6,228 nucleotides of DNA from Verrucomicrobiota bacterium (lineage in GTDB: Bacteria; Chlamydiota; Chlamydiia; Chlamydiales; Rhabdochlamydiaceae), in assembly GCA_903970455.1 (NCBI GenBank), contig CAJCIW010000190.1, positions 1-6,228 of the forward strand, in the 5' to 3' direction. Below are positions 1 to 6,228 of this stretch, piece by piece. Position 1 is the stretch's first letter, and every line of letters starts with the position of its first letter. The position numbers and the translations under genes are program-made. The notes under the pieces are model-generated. The model was not told where the DNA came from, did no database searches, and saw nothing but the letters and a program-made list of their open reading frames with translations.

Positions 1-576
1 TTTAACAAACAAGAGATGGGTCTGAAGCTCGCCGAGAGGGCGGTCGATGCGCATTTCGATCATATCGGGATAGCTGCGCGGTTCTTTATTGATAGCAACG
101 AAGTAATCCAGGTCGTAATCGCTGCCGATGTAAATGAGATCATCGCTAATATTGGTGGTATTGGCTTTGTCCGTCTTCATGCAAAAGAACTGGACCTCCC
201 GCTTCCCTTTTTTTTCGATGAAGTCGATATCTTCGATTGAAAAATCACCAAATGGGGCTACGCGGATGATTTCCGATTCCAAAAGACGTTTTTCTTCCGA
301 AAGTTTTTCCACTTCCGCTTTCAGATCGAGGATCCTTTGGGCCGTTTCATCGGCATACGCTAGATCTCCCCCTTTTTCATACGGCTTTTTAACGGGGAGC
401 TTGCGGAGAATCCGCATGGCGTTAAGCAAATGCTGGATTTCGACGGGGACCTCGACCGCTTTTTTTCCATGCGGTGGGATGAATTCGATGATCCCTTGGT
501 GCTGGGCACGGGCAAAGAACCGGTCGATATCTTCTTTGGCGCCGAGGATGAGGTATTTTTTAACGTCGATGATCAT
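1..576 (-). CDS. atpI: V-type ATP synthase subunit I (a-subunit homologue), N-terminal part, cut by the left edge
   Basis: An open reading frame starts at the ATG at 574-576 and stays open to base 1, giving 192 residues without a stop. The start reads MIIDVKKYLILGAKEDID, the usual opening of bacterial V-ATPase subunit I (a short beta strand with a KYL.LG pattern). Residues about 78-105 (AQRILDLKAEVEKLSEEK and following) look like a coiled coil, as expected of the cytoplasmic stator arm. Only this soluble arm is in the window. In the family a C-terminal multi-spanning membrane domain with the essential arginine of the ion path follows, and the whole chlamydial protein is roughly 650 residues. 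The ATG overlaps the atpD stop as ATGA, which implies translational coupling. Role, from family knowledge: membrane stator that carries ions past the proteolipid ring. Identity rests on N-terminal similarity plus operon position. Confidence 0.9.
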   Translation of the reverse strand, partial: MIIDVKKYLILGAKEDIDRFFARAQHQGIIEFIPPHGKKAVEVPVEIQHLLNAMRILRKLPVKKPYEKGGDLAYADETAQRILDLKAEVEKLSEEKRLLESEIIRVAPFGDFSIEDIDFIEKKGKREVQFFCMKTDKANTTNISDDLIYIGSDYDLDYFVAINKEPRSYPDMIEMRIDRPLGELQTHLLFVK

Positions 577-1190
577 GCAAACTTACGCTTCCCTCTCGCG
601 AGGATTTTCTTTTTGGCGACTTTTGCCTGGGACACTGCGGCCAGCTGCTGGTCTCCAAGAAAAATCTTAATTTTTTTTATATTATCTTGTGCGCGCGGGA
701 TGAGGATTTTTTCAAAGAGATTGACGCGGATGGAGACCTCGCGCAATTCTTTTTCCAGGGCACGTTTCTTCTCTTCCGCGATTTTGATTTTTTCCCGGAT
801 AGTGATCAGCTCTTTGATCCCGAAGATTGCCGATTCAAACCATACCGGCGTATCGAATAGGGAATAGGAGGCCTGATCGAAAATAACCCGTTCAAAAGCA
901 GGAATATCGACACCCGCGATATTCTCATACGTACGCTCCACATTGCGGACAGCAACCGATGAAAAGAGATCGGGAGCGCTCCGTTCGGTCAAGAGGGGAG
1001 AATATTTTGCGACTTTTTCATGACCAGTAACAAAATCGGCATGCAGCGCCTGGATTTCGATTTGCGCCTGATTGACCTCGACTTGAAGCATCGATTTCTT
1101 AAGCTGCAGCGTGGGGAGGTATTTGCGCAAACGGTCGAGTTTGAGCTGCTGGGTACGCAATTCTGTTTTAGTCAGTTTGATGTCAGCCAT
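573..1190 (-). CDS. atpD: V-type ATP synthase subunit D (central rotor shaft)
   Basis: This 205-residue protein matches the length of chlamydial AtpD (about 203). It begins with MADIKLTKTELRTQQLKLDRL and continues into a long helix (residues about 5-60), a central hairpin region (about 62-125, including ENIAGVDIPAFERV and the YSLFDTP motif) and a C-terminal helix (about 125-195, with ELREVSIRVNLFEKILIP). The antiparallel long helices at the two ends are the coiled-coil axle of the family. A basic tail (KKKILARGKRKFA) closes it. In the complex it sits inside the A3B3 head and transmits rotation to the membrane ring. It starts 2 nt after the atpB stop. An AGG at 1200-1202 lies 9 nt upstream of the ATG as a likely Shine-Dalgarno element. 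The stop overlaps the atpI start by 4 nt. Identification is secure from the IRVNLFEK.LIP block and the context. Confidence 0.96.
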   Translation of the reverse strand: MADIKLTKTELRTQQLKLDRLRKYLPTLQLKKSMLQVEVNQAQIEIQALHADFVTGHEKVAKYSPLLTERSAPDLFSSVAVRNVERTYENIAGVDIPAFERVIFDQASYSLFDTPVWFESAIFGIKELITIREKIKIAEEKKRALEKELREVSIRVNLFEKILIPRAQDNIKKIKIFLGDQQLAAVSQAKVAKKKILARGKRKFA

Positions 1191-1213
1191 TCTTAGGAAC
1201 CTAGGTTCTTAGG
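1190..1213. repeat. Palindrome and direct repeat at the atpB/atpD junction
   Basis: The 12-bp sequence GAACCTAGGTTC at 1197-1208 is a perfect palindrome. It is flanked by two copies of TTCTTAGG (1190-1197 and 1206-1213) spaced 16 bp apart. It covers the last codons and stop of atpB and the likely Shine-Dalgarno of atpD. In RNA the palindrome has almost no loop, so a stable hairpin is doubtful. It may be a small duplication that created the atpD ribosome site or a chance arrangement. Confidence 0.45.
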
Positions 1214-2503
1214 CCAAAATTTATCGATCAAAGCCTGTTTGATTCCCACTTCATGTTTTTCGAAACATTCGGCCAAAGTCGCCCATCCGAGATTCAGAGC
1301 GTCTTCCAAAGAGAGATTGACTTGCAGATTCATCATGCGATCCTCAAACAATTGGGAAAAATGCAATAGCTTTTCATCCCAGCGGGAGAGGCGGAAGCCC
1401 ATGCTTTGCCGCTCGCGGGCTTTTTTAGAATCGGCATAAAGGCGGATTTGGGCGTTAGCGATATCGCCATGGTCTTCGCGGGTCACTTTCCCGATGACTT
1501 GCTGTTTCAGTCGGGAGAGGGAACCAAAGGGATCGATCCGGCCTCCATTGAGATAAAATTGCCCTTCCGTGATGTAACCTGTGTTGTCTGGAATCGGATG
1601 GGTGACATCGCCCCCGGGCATTGTGGTCACGGAAATGATCGTGATCGACCCACTACCGTCGATATCGACAGCTTTCTCATAGCGGGAAGCAAGGTCGGAA
1701 TAGAGAGAGCCCGGATAGCCTCGGTTGGATGGAACTTGGTCCATCGTGATCATGATTTCTTTGATCGCATCGGCAAACGCGGTCATATCCGTCAACAAGA
1801 CGAGGACATCCTTGTCCTGGACGGCGAATTGCTCTGCGCAGGCAAGGGCCATATCGGGAACGAGGATACATTCAACCGCCGGGTCTGTCGCGCGATGAAT
1901 GAACATTGTTGTTTTATTCAACGAACCTGATTTTTCCGCATTATCGATGAAGGATTGATAATCATCAAAACGGAGACCCATTCCTCCAATGATGACAACG
2001 TCAGCGTCCGTTTGATTGGCGATTCGCATCAGCAACGCATTGTAAGGTTCGCCGGCGATCGAAAAAATCGGAATTTTTTGTGATTTGACAAGACAATTAA
2101 AGACGTCGATCATGGGGATGTTCGTCCGAACAAGGTCGCGTGGTACAATGCGGCGCACAGGATTGAAAGAGGGAGCCCCGATTTCGATCTGCTCTCCCAT
2201 GATCGCCGGACCTGAATCGATTGGTTCCCCTGCTCCGTTTAGCCGCCGGCCCAGCAAAGAATCGCTAAAGGTCGCCTGCATTTGTCTGCCTAGAAATGTC
2301 ACACGGTCATTGGTCGCAATCCCGCGAGTATTTTCAAAGCATTGCAAAGTGACGACATCGCCTTCAATCCGGAGAACCGATGCGTACGTGGAACGTCCAT
2401 TGCGCTTATGGATTCGGGCGAGCTCTCCAAGGCAGACCCCCTGAGCGACGACGGTAATCAAATTTCCGCGCATATCCACAATTCTGTCGTAAACTTTTTT
2501 CAT
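1193..2503 (-). CDS. atpB: V-type ATP synthase subunit B (non-catalytic head subunit)
   Basis: This 436-residue protein is full length for the family (chlamydial AtpB is about 438). Visible blocks: an N-terminal beta-barrel (residues 1-75), [14 protein letters not shown] (about 83-96), a degenerate nucleotide-loop region [10 protein letters not shown] (146-155) with no GxxxxGK[ST] P-loop, the [18 protein letters not shown] block (261-278) and [22 protein letters not shown] (294-315). Loss of the Walker A lysine is normal for B subunits, which bind nucleotide without turning it over. It alternates with AtpA in the A3B3 hexamer. Its ATG overlaps the atpA stop as ATGA. A GGAG at 2515-2518, inside the end of atpA, sits 11 nt upstream as a Shine-Dalgarno element. 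The protein ends 2 nt before atpD. Nothing looks truncated or shifted. Confidence 0.97.
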   Translation of the reverse strand: MKKVYDRIVDMRGNLITVVAQGVCLGELARIHKRNGRSTYASVLRIEGDVVTLQCFENTRGIATNDRVTFLGRQMQATFSDSLLGRRLNGAGEPIDSGPAIMGEQIEIGAPSFNPVRRIVPRDLVRTNIPMIDVFNCLVKSQKIPIFSIAGEPYNALLMRIANQTDADVVIIGGMGLRFDDYQSFIDNAEKSGSLNKTTMFIHRATDPAVECILVPDMALACAEQFAVQDKDVLVLLTDMTAFADAIKEIMITMDQVPSNRGYPGSLYSDLASRYEKAVDIDGSGSITIISVTTMPGGDVTHPIPDNTGYITEGQFYLNGGRIDPFGSLSRLKQQVIGKVTREDHGDIANAQIRLYADSKKARERQSMGFRLSRWDEKLLHFSQLFEDRMMNLQVNLSLEDALNLGWATLAECFEKHEVGIKQALIDKFWPKNLGS

Positions 2504-4281
2504 GGGGCGATCTTCTCCAATTTTCTTTCAATGCTTTCCATTGTTTCTTCGTACCTGGCTGACATGAAGGGCATAAAATTCATGTTTTTAACTTCATTTT
2601 GCAATTCTAGGAAGAAGCTTCGCGCCTCGTCGTGCGAATCGAACACAAAACTCATATCGAAGATCCTGCTGATGAGCTCAAACAACGGAATTTGCCGTTT
2701 GAGGGGACAATAGGCATCCTCTTTGTCGAAGGCGTTTTGCTGCAGATAGGAAAACTCAAAAAGCTCCGACTTTAAAAAGGTGATCATGTCCGGCAAAGAG
2801 ACACCTTCTTCACCGACAACTTCCATTCTTTTGCCGATTTCATCTCCATCGCGTAAAATCTTGGCGGCTTTTTTGATCTTTTTCCCCCATCCGGCGACAC
2901 GCGCTTCGAGTTCCTTGCTGACGTCATCGATGTATTTGCTCCAGGAAATCAGGGGATCGACCGCAGGATAGCGGCGTGCATCGGACCGCGCCCGCGAAAG
3001 GCCGTGAAAAGCGCCGACGACAGAAAGGGTCGCTTGGGTGACCGGCTCTTCGAAGTTGCCTCCTGCGGGAGAGACCGTCCCCCCGATCGTCATTGAGCCC
3101 TGTTTTCCGTTTCTTAATGCGATCACGCCGGCCCGCTCGTAGAAAGCGGCAATCCTGGACCCCAAATAAGCGGGGAAAGCCTCTTCCCCAGGAATTTCTT
3201 CAAGCCGTCCCGACATTTCCCGCATCGCCTGGGCCCAGCGGGAAGTGGAGTCGGCGAGAAGAAGAACATCTAGTCCCATCTGGCGGTAGTATTCCGCGAT
3301 CGTGGCGCCCATATAGATCGAAGCTTCTCGAGCTGCAACCGGCATGGAGGAGGTATTGCAGATCATCACCGTACGGTTCATCAACGGCTCGTTTGTGTGA
3401 GGATCTGTCAAGTGAGGAAAACTGCGTAGCACCTCCACGACTTCCCCCGCACGCTCACCGCAAGCAACAACGACGACAATGTCCACAGAAGAGTATTTCG
3501 AAAGATGGTGCTGCAACACCGTTTTGCCGGCCCCAAATGGACCGGGAGCGCAAAATGTGCCTCCTTTAAGAACCGGGAATTGGGTATCGATGATCCGCAT
3601 TCCGATGTCCATCATGCGGGTAGCTTTGATCTTCTCCCCTTCGAATAAAGGCATTTTTACAGCCCACTTCTGGATCATGGTAAAGTGGTGTTCTTCCCCT
3701 TTGCTATCCACGCCTTTGGCGACAACGGCATCGACATTGTAAGAGCCGGGCTTAATCACCCAGTTGATCGTACACTCCCCGAAAAATGTGAAGGGCAGCA
3801 TGATCTGATGGTGAAAACGGCCTTCCATCGTGTATCCGAGTTCGTCGCCGCGGCGGACAACATCCCCCGATTTGACCGTGGGATGAAAATCCCAATGCCG
3901 CGCCCGATCGAGAGGTGGGATGTAAACACCGCGGGAGAGAAACAATCCTGTGGCGTCCGCAACTTTTTCCAAAGGATTCTGGAGTCCATCGAAAATGGAA
4001 GTGAGAAGGCCGGGGCCCAGTTCGGCCTCCAGCAAATGGGATGTGAATTCGACCATTGTGTTCAACCGGACTCCGCGGGTATCTTCGAAGACCTGGATCT
4101 TTGCCGTATTGCCAATGATCTCAATCACCTCGGCTTTCAATGAAACGCCTCCGCCGATGCGCACCATCGAGACCTCGCCTTGATGGATGTCGCCTTCGAA
4201 TTCCACATGCAAGAGGTTTCCAAATGCTTTGACGACTTTGCCTGTCGCAACTTTATGCTGGGTATGGGGAGTATCTATCAT
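2500..4281 (-). CDS. atpA: V-type ATP synthase subunit A (catalytic head subunit)
   Basis: This 593-residue protein matches chlamydial AtpA (about 591). Order of domains: N-terminal barrel (about 12-80), the A-subunit-specific insert (about 115-185), the nucleotide-binding core, and a helical C-terminal domain (from about 440). The P-loop GPFGAGKT is intact at 247-254. The CGER motif at 274-277 supplies the probable catalytic glutamate E276, and [17 protein letters not shown] (339-355) holds the Walker B strand. The [15 protein letters not shown] block (405-419) has asparagine where most archaeal and eukaryotic A subunits have aspartate (PGGDF). I recall the same variant in chlamydial and spirochaete sequences, so it marks the clade and is not damage. 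It hydrolyses or makes ATP at the A/B interface. It starts 1 nt after the preceding gene and overlaps atpB by 4 nt, with only a weak GGA (4286-4288) upstream, so initiation probably depends on coupling. Confidence 0.98.
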   Translation of the reverse strand: MIDTPHTQHKVATGKVVKAFGNLLHVEFEGDIHQGEVSMVRIGGGVSLKAEVIEIIGNTAKIQVFEDTRGVRLNTMVEFTSHLLEAELGPGLLTSIFDGLQNPLEKVADATGLFLSRGVYIPPLDRARHWDFHPTVKSGDVVRRGDELGYTMEGRFHHQIMLPFTFFGECTINWVIKPGSYNVDAVVAKGVDSKGEEHHFTMIQKWAVKMPLFEGEKIKATRMMDIGMRIIDTQFPVLKGGTFCAPGPFGAGKTVLQHHLSKYSSVDIVVVVACGERAGEVVEVLRSFPHLTDPHTNEPLMNRTVMICNTSSMPVAAREASIYMGATIAEYYRQMGLDVLLLADSTSRWAQAMREMSGRLEEIPGEEAFPAYLGSRIAAFYERAGVIALRNGKQGSMTIGGTVSPAGGNFEEPVTQATLSVVGAFHGLSRARSDARRYPAVDPLISWSKYIDDVSKELEARVAGWGKKIKKAAKILRDGDEIGKRMEVVGEEGVSLPDMITFLKSELFEFSYLQQNAFDKEDAYCPLKRQIPLFELISRIFDMSFVFDSHDEARSFFLELQNEVKNMNFMPFMSARYEETMESIERKLEKIAP

Positions 4282-4282
4282 G

Positions 4283-5056
4283 TTATCCGCTTCTAAAAGT
4301 TTCCAAAATCATTCCACCTCGCTGTGCATCGAGCTCATTGATGCTCTCGATGATCATCAATTGAGCCATGTAGCTGAGGATTTTTTCGATTGTGAAGAGT
4401 CCATTTTCAGCCAGTTCCTCTATTTTTCGGAATCGGTATTCTGCAAAGGCGTTGTGTTCCGCCCACGGATCACCGTAGCAGGAAGCGATAATCTCTTTAA
4501 TCTCTGCATATTCCGGAGGGGGTTCGTAGATCTCGGAATCCTTTTGCGCGAGAATATGCGCGACAAGGGGGTCCGTGGGATCCTCGAATTGCAGCTCTCT
4601 CGCGACATCTCTTCCTAGCTGTTTGCCCCGGATGGCAAGGAGCACCAGGCGCCATTCCCTCTCAAAGACGAGATATTTATGCAAAAATCCTGTTTGCTTA
4701 GGAATCTCTTCATTGAAAAATCGAGCGAGCAGGCCATAAAAATTCCTAATCTTGTCGGAGGCCTTATCAAACTGGTCCAGAAAATCAAAAACATAATCGG
4801 GCAAAACGGCATGGATAAGCAAGGCTTCATCGAGCTCTTTTTCGTTCAAATTGCCTCGCAGGTCGACTGGCTCCTCCATCAAAAGTGCACGTATGTTGTA
4901 AATATCGACGATGCGGCGCAAAACTTTGGTTTTTTCCAAATCGTGTTTGCTCAGATTCATTTCCAGACGCACCATCAACTCTTGAAAGGAAATTTCCGGT
5001 TTTTCCTTCAAGCTTAAAGGGGGCAAGGAGGCAACGATAAAATAATAATTGCTCAT
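4283..5056 (-). CDS. V-ATPase operon DUF2764-family protein, candidate functional replacement for subunit C
   Basis: This 257-residue, mostly helical, soluble protein has no signal peptide or membrane segment. Its opening MSNYYFIVASLPPLSL and its place between atpE and atpA match the conserved chlamydial protein (CT309-like, DUF2764) also found in spirochaete V-ATPase operons. No function was established that I can name. In archaeal and Thermus V/A operons this slot is held by the C (d-like) subunit, which links the rotor axle to the membrane ring. Three stretches recall the repeated helix pattern of C subunits: IVDIYNIRALLM (49-60), EREWRLVLLAIRGKQLGRD (132-150) and EKILSYMAQLMIIESIN (224-240). 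That resemblance is my inference by eye. The gene starts 18 nt after the atpE stop with a weak AAGG, and ends 1 nt before atpA. Family membership is likely; the role is not proven. Confidence 0.85.
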   Translation of the reverse strand: MSNYYFIVASLPPLSLKEKPEISFQELMVRLEMNLSKHDLEKTKVLRRIVDIYNIRALLMEEPVDLRGNLNEKELDEALLIHAVLPDYVFDFLDQFDKASDKIRNFYGLLARFFNEEIPKQTGFLHKYLVFEREWRLVLLAIRGKQLGRDVARELQFEDPTDPLVAHILAQKDSEIYEPPPEYAEIKEIIASCYGDPWAEHNAFAEYRFRKIEELAENGLFTIEKILSYMAQLMIIESINELDAQRGGMILETFRSG

Positions 5057-5074
5057 AACTTAAGCTTATTTACC

Positions 5075-5701
5075 TTATGACCCAAAAATCAATTCACGGA
5101 AGTCCTTCCGGATGTAATTTGCCACGAGTTCCTTTAAAGCGGCATCGGAGATATCGATCGTGATATTCTCTTTATGCACCTTGACTTCGATCCCACCCGT
5201 CAAAGGCCCTACGAGGACACTTTTCTCCTTAAGCCTATCTAAAATGTCGTGAGCTAAAAGGATATTGACGGAACGCGCAGGGACAGCAGCGGGTACGTAG
5301 ACGCTCAGACAAACATCAGTACCCTCTTTTTCAATACCCTTGACCACGGCCTCAACGAGTTGCGCCAAAACTTTAGGATCTTGGGTGTGCTTCGTGATGA
5401 GACGGCCCAGCTCTTGATTAAATAATTTCTCCTCAATCCCTTGTTTGAGGGCTTCCAAAGCCTGTTTGCAGGCCTGGCTTAGAGAGGATTGAAAAACATT
5501 TTTTTGTCGTTCAATTTCCTCGCGCGCTTCTTGATGCAGCTTTTCGATTTCTTGATGTGCAGCTACGACAATCTGCTCTGCCTGTTCTTTTGCGGTGTGA
5601 ATGAGCTGTTGAGCTTCCGTTTCGGCAGGCTCTAACGTTTCGCGCCGCAAAATATCGCAAATTTTTTTAACTTTCTCTTTTCCTGTTTCTGTACCTTTCA
5701 T
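5075..5701 (-). CDS. atpE: V-type ATP synthase subunit E (peripheral stalk)
   Basis: With the ATG at 5699-5701 the protein is 208 residues, the same length as chlamydial AtpE as I recall it, and its start MKGTETGKEKVKKICDILR lines up with the family's opening (KLKQICDALR). A long charged helix spans residues about 10-95 (TAKEQAEQIVVAAHQEIEKL and following), the coiled-coil half that pairs with G in other V-ATPases. The C-terminal globular half ends in IRKDFRELIFGS, which binds the head. A longer reading from a TTG at 5725 adds eight residues (MNICVGEC). I prefer the ATG because of the alignment and a GGGGA 4 nt upstream. It is the first gene of the operon, with a likely promoter in the 5702-5873 gap. 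No G-subunit gene is visible beside it, so E may work as a homodimer or with an unknown partner. Confidence 0.95.
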   Translation of the reverse strand: MKGTETGKEKVKKICDILRRETLEPAETEAQQLIHTAKEQAEQIVVAAHQEIEKLHQEAREEIERQKNVFQSSLSQACKQALEALKQGIEEKLFNQELGRLITKHTQDPKVLAQLVEAVVKGIEKEGTDVCLSVYVPAAVPARSVNILLAHDILDRLKEKSVLVGPLTGGIEVKVHKENITIDISDAALKELVANYIRKDFRELIFGS

Positions 5702-5705
5702 GCAT

Positions 5706-5710
5706 TCCCC
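5706..5710 (-). promoter_or_regulatory. Ribosome binding site for atpE that supports the ATG start
   Basis: On the minus strand a GGGGA lies 4 nt before the ATG at 5699-5701. The spacing is short, but this is the only purine-rich match near the start. It supports the 208-residue AtpE over the TTG-initiated form beginning at 5725. Confidence 0.5.
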
Positions 5711-5738
5711 AACACAGATGTTCAAACATCACACATAA

Positions 5739-5767
5739 GTTATTGTCATTACGGGGATATTTTTCAA
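5739..5767 (-). promoter_or_regulatory. Candidate sigma-70-type promoter for the V-ATPase operon
   Basis: On the minus strand TTGAAA (5762-5767) is followed after 17 nt by AATAAC (5739-5744). Agreement with TTGACA is 5 of 6 and with TATAAT 4 of 6, at ideal spacing. Transcription would start near 5732, about 30 nt before the atpE ATG. Found by eye only; chlamydial promoters are often poorly conserved, so another site in the gap is possible. Confidence 0.35.
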
Positions 5768-5775
5768 TGCTATTT

Positions 5776-5834
5776 TAAGATTTCCTCCAAAAAAAATTGC
5801 CTGAAACTCCCGGATTTGAGATAACCAAATCTTA
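5776..5834. repeat. Widely spaced 8-bp inverted repeat in the divergent promoter region
   Basis: TAAGATTT at 5776-5783 is exactly mirrored by AAATCTTA at 5827-5834, with 43 bp between. The half-sites flank the -35 and -10 candidates of the rightward promoter. It could be a split operator, but an AT-rich 8-mer pair in 170 bp can also arise by chance. Confidence 0.25.
5797..5825 (+). promoter_or_regulatory. Candidate promoter for the rightward small-protein genes
   Basis: TTGCCT (5797-5802) and GATAAC (5820-5825) are 17 nt apart. Each matches the sigma-70 consensus at 4 of 6 positions. The predicted start near 5832 leaves a leader of about 42 nt before the ATG at 5874. The call is weak and based on eye inspection alone. 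Confidence 0.28.
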
Positions 5835-5873
5835 ATTGTTTTTTTACCCTAATCAAAAGGCTGGTTTTTTCCT

Positions 5874-6128
5874 ATGAAAAGGCTGCTAACTGCTTTAATC
5901 TTGCTCTCTTCATTGCCCTCGCTGGTCAATGGCAACGAACTCGACAACTACAAGAAAGACACCGAGGCGCTCTGGCGAACAGGTTCCGGCGCTGAGGATG
6001 GGACCTTTACGGCGATTTCCACATCGATGCTTGGATGGGGCCTGGGCCTTTCAGCCGGCATTGCCGTCCTCGCTTCCGTGCTCCATCAAAGCACGGCGGG
6101 ACATTCTTCCACTCACTGCGATGATTAA
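5874..6128 (+). CDS. Small secreted or inner-membrane protein of unknown function
   Basis: I do not recognise this 84-residue protein. It starts with a typical signal peptide: positive MKR, a hydrophobic core LLTALILLSSLPSLV, and a possible signal peptidase I site after VNG (residue 20). A short charged stretch (NELDNYKKDTEALWRTGSGAEDG, 21-43) follows. Next is a hydrophobic glycine-rich segment of about 22 residues (about 48-69, with GWGLGLSAGIAVLASVL), long enough to cross a membrane and with no charged residue. A polar tail with three histidines and one cysteine (HQSTAGHSSTHCDD) ends it. The mature protein could be a single-pass membrane protein with its histidine-rich tail on one face. Upstream AAAAGG (5855-5860) is 13 nt from the ATG, a poor ribosome site. 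It is divergent from the V-ATPase operon and lies 40 nt before a second signal-peptide gene, probably co-transcribed. Its codon use looks like ordinary coding sequence. Confidence 0.75.
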   Translation: MKRLLTALILLSSLPSLVNGNELDNYKKDTEALWRTGSGAEDGTFTAISTSMLGWGLGLSAGIAVLASVLHQSTAGHSSTHCDD

Positions 6129-6152
6129 GAGACTGCTCTCAAAGATCGCCCT

Positions 6153-6159
6153 AAAGGAG
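6153..6159 (+). promoter_or_regulatory. Strong Shine-Dalgarno sequence for the gene entering at the right edge
   Basis: AAAGGAG ends 9 nt before the ATG at 6169-6171, near-ideal complementarity and spacing. It is the best ribosome site in the window and is the main reason to accept the truncated gene after it. Confidence 0.75.
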
Positions 6160-6168
6160 TGTGGGACA

Positions 6169-6228
6169 ATGTTTTTTAAAGTATTATTATTGTGTCTAGC
6201 GGGCCTTTCCAGCGTTACTTTCGCGAAA
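6169..6228 (+). CDS. N-terminus of a secreted or envelope protein, cut by the right edge
   Basis: Only 20 codons are present: MFFKVLLLCLAGLSSVTFAK, open to the edge. This is a compact signal peptide with one lysine, a leucine-rich core and TFA just before the final lysine, which fits a signal peptidase I site (small residue at -1). The cysteine at residue 9 is followed by LAG, not preceded by a lipobox, so a lipoprotein is less likely. A strong Shine-Dalgarno sits upstream, and no terminator separates it from the 84-residue gene, so the two probably form a small operon. The mature protein lies outside the window, so no function can be given. Confidence 0.65.
   Translation, partial: MFFKVLLLCLAGLSSVTFAK

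Larger units (their letters stand above)
5702..5873. other. Divergent intergenic region between the V-ATPase operon and the small-protein genes
   Basis: This 172-bp gap separates atpE (leftward) from the 84-residue gene (rightward). It is AT-rich with runs of A (5789-5796) and T (5839-5845, 5865-5870), as expected for a regulatory region. It contains one candidate promoter facing each way. TAAGATTT (5776-5783) and its exact reverse complement AAATCTTA (5827-5834) flank the centre. I see no coding potential, RNA gene or intrinsic terminator here. Confidence 0.7.

Noticed and set aside
146..155. AtpB residues 146-155 (about base positions 2039-2068) seemed to have a broken P-loop
   Set aside because: Non-catalytic B subunits normally lack the Walker A lysine, so this is the family state and not a mutation.
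134..867. Plus-strand open frames of 178 and 145 codons across atpI and atpD
   Set aside because: Both lie antisense to atpI/atpD and encode serine, arginine and phenylalanine-rich low-quality sequence typical of shadow frames.
1406..1930. A 174-codon plus-strand open frame inside atpB
   Set aside because: It is fully antisense to a well-conserved atpB and its translation has no recognisable domain. Long antisense frames are common opposite conserved GC-balanced genes.
3093..4143. Plus-strand open frames of about 150 codons opposite atpA
   Set aside because: atpA is intact with all catalytic motifs on the other strand. The opposing translations show no family features.
5702..5725. A TTG-initiated N-terminal extension of AtpE adding MNICVGEC
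   Set aside because: The ATG at 5701 gives the family length and aligns with the usual AtpE opening, and it has GGGGA upstream. The extension has no family support.
5874..6128. The 84-residue protein as a V-ATPase proteolipid (AtpK)
   Set aside because: It has one membrane segment after the signal peptide and no glutamate or aspartate in that helix. AtpK needs paired helices with an ion-binding carboxylate and is expected downstream of atpI.
6129..6150. Possible hairpin GAGA-CTGC-TCTC after the 84-residue gene as a terminator
   Set aside because: The stem is only 4 bp and is not followed by a T run, so it cannot be supported as an intrinsic terminator.

Overview
The window carries most of a bacterial V/A-type (archaeal-like) H+/Na+ ATPase operon on the minus strand, and two small uncharacterised secretory-type genes on the plus strand at the right end. 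In the direction of transcription the minus-strand order is atpE, a DUF2764-type gene, atpA, atpB, atpD and atpI, with atpI cut by the left edge. This order, the absence of recognisable C, F and G subunit genes, and the protein sequences (AtpE ending in KDFRELIF, the [19 protein letters not shown] block in AtpA, AtpD opening with IKLTKTELR) match the Chlamydiae. Spirochaetes such as Borrelia and Treponema have a similar layout. My best reading is an environmental, amoeba-associated Chlamydiales member. The base composition looks higher in GC than pathogenic Chlamydia, but I judged that by eye and did not compute it, so genus is not assigned.

Layout: 1-576 atpI N-terminal part; 573-1190 atpD; 1193-2503 atpB; 2500-4281 atpA; 4283-5056 DUF2764 gene; 5075-5701 atpE. 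Neighbouring genes overlap by 4 nt (atpA/atpB, atpD/atpI) or are 1, 2 or 18 nt apart, so this is one transcript with strong translational coupling. A 172-bp AT-rich divergent intergenic region (5702-5873) probably holds the operon promoter and an opposing promoter. On the plus strand, 5874-6128 encodes an 84-residue protein with a signal peptide and a glycine-rich hydrophobic segment. From 6169 a second gene begins with a strong Shine-Dalgarno sequence and a signal peptide, and runs off the right edge.

How the genes work together: AtpA (catalytic) and AtpB (non-catalytic) form the A3B3 head. AtpD is the central rotor axle, AtpE a peripheral-stalk subunit, and AtpI the membrane stator that forms the ion path with the proteolipid ring AtpK, expected just beyond the left edge. 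The DUF2764 protein sits where subunit C would be expected and may be the missing rotor-to-ring coupler. In obligate intracellular chlamydiae this enzyme is thought to maintain the membrane ion gradient, possibly using ATP taken from the host. The two plus-strand genes have no function I recognise and are the least explained content here. I saw no mobile elements, CRISPR arrays, or tRNA or rRNA genes.
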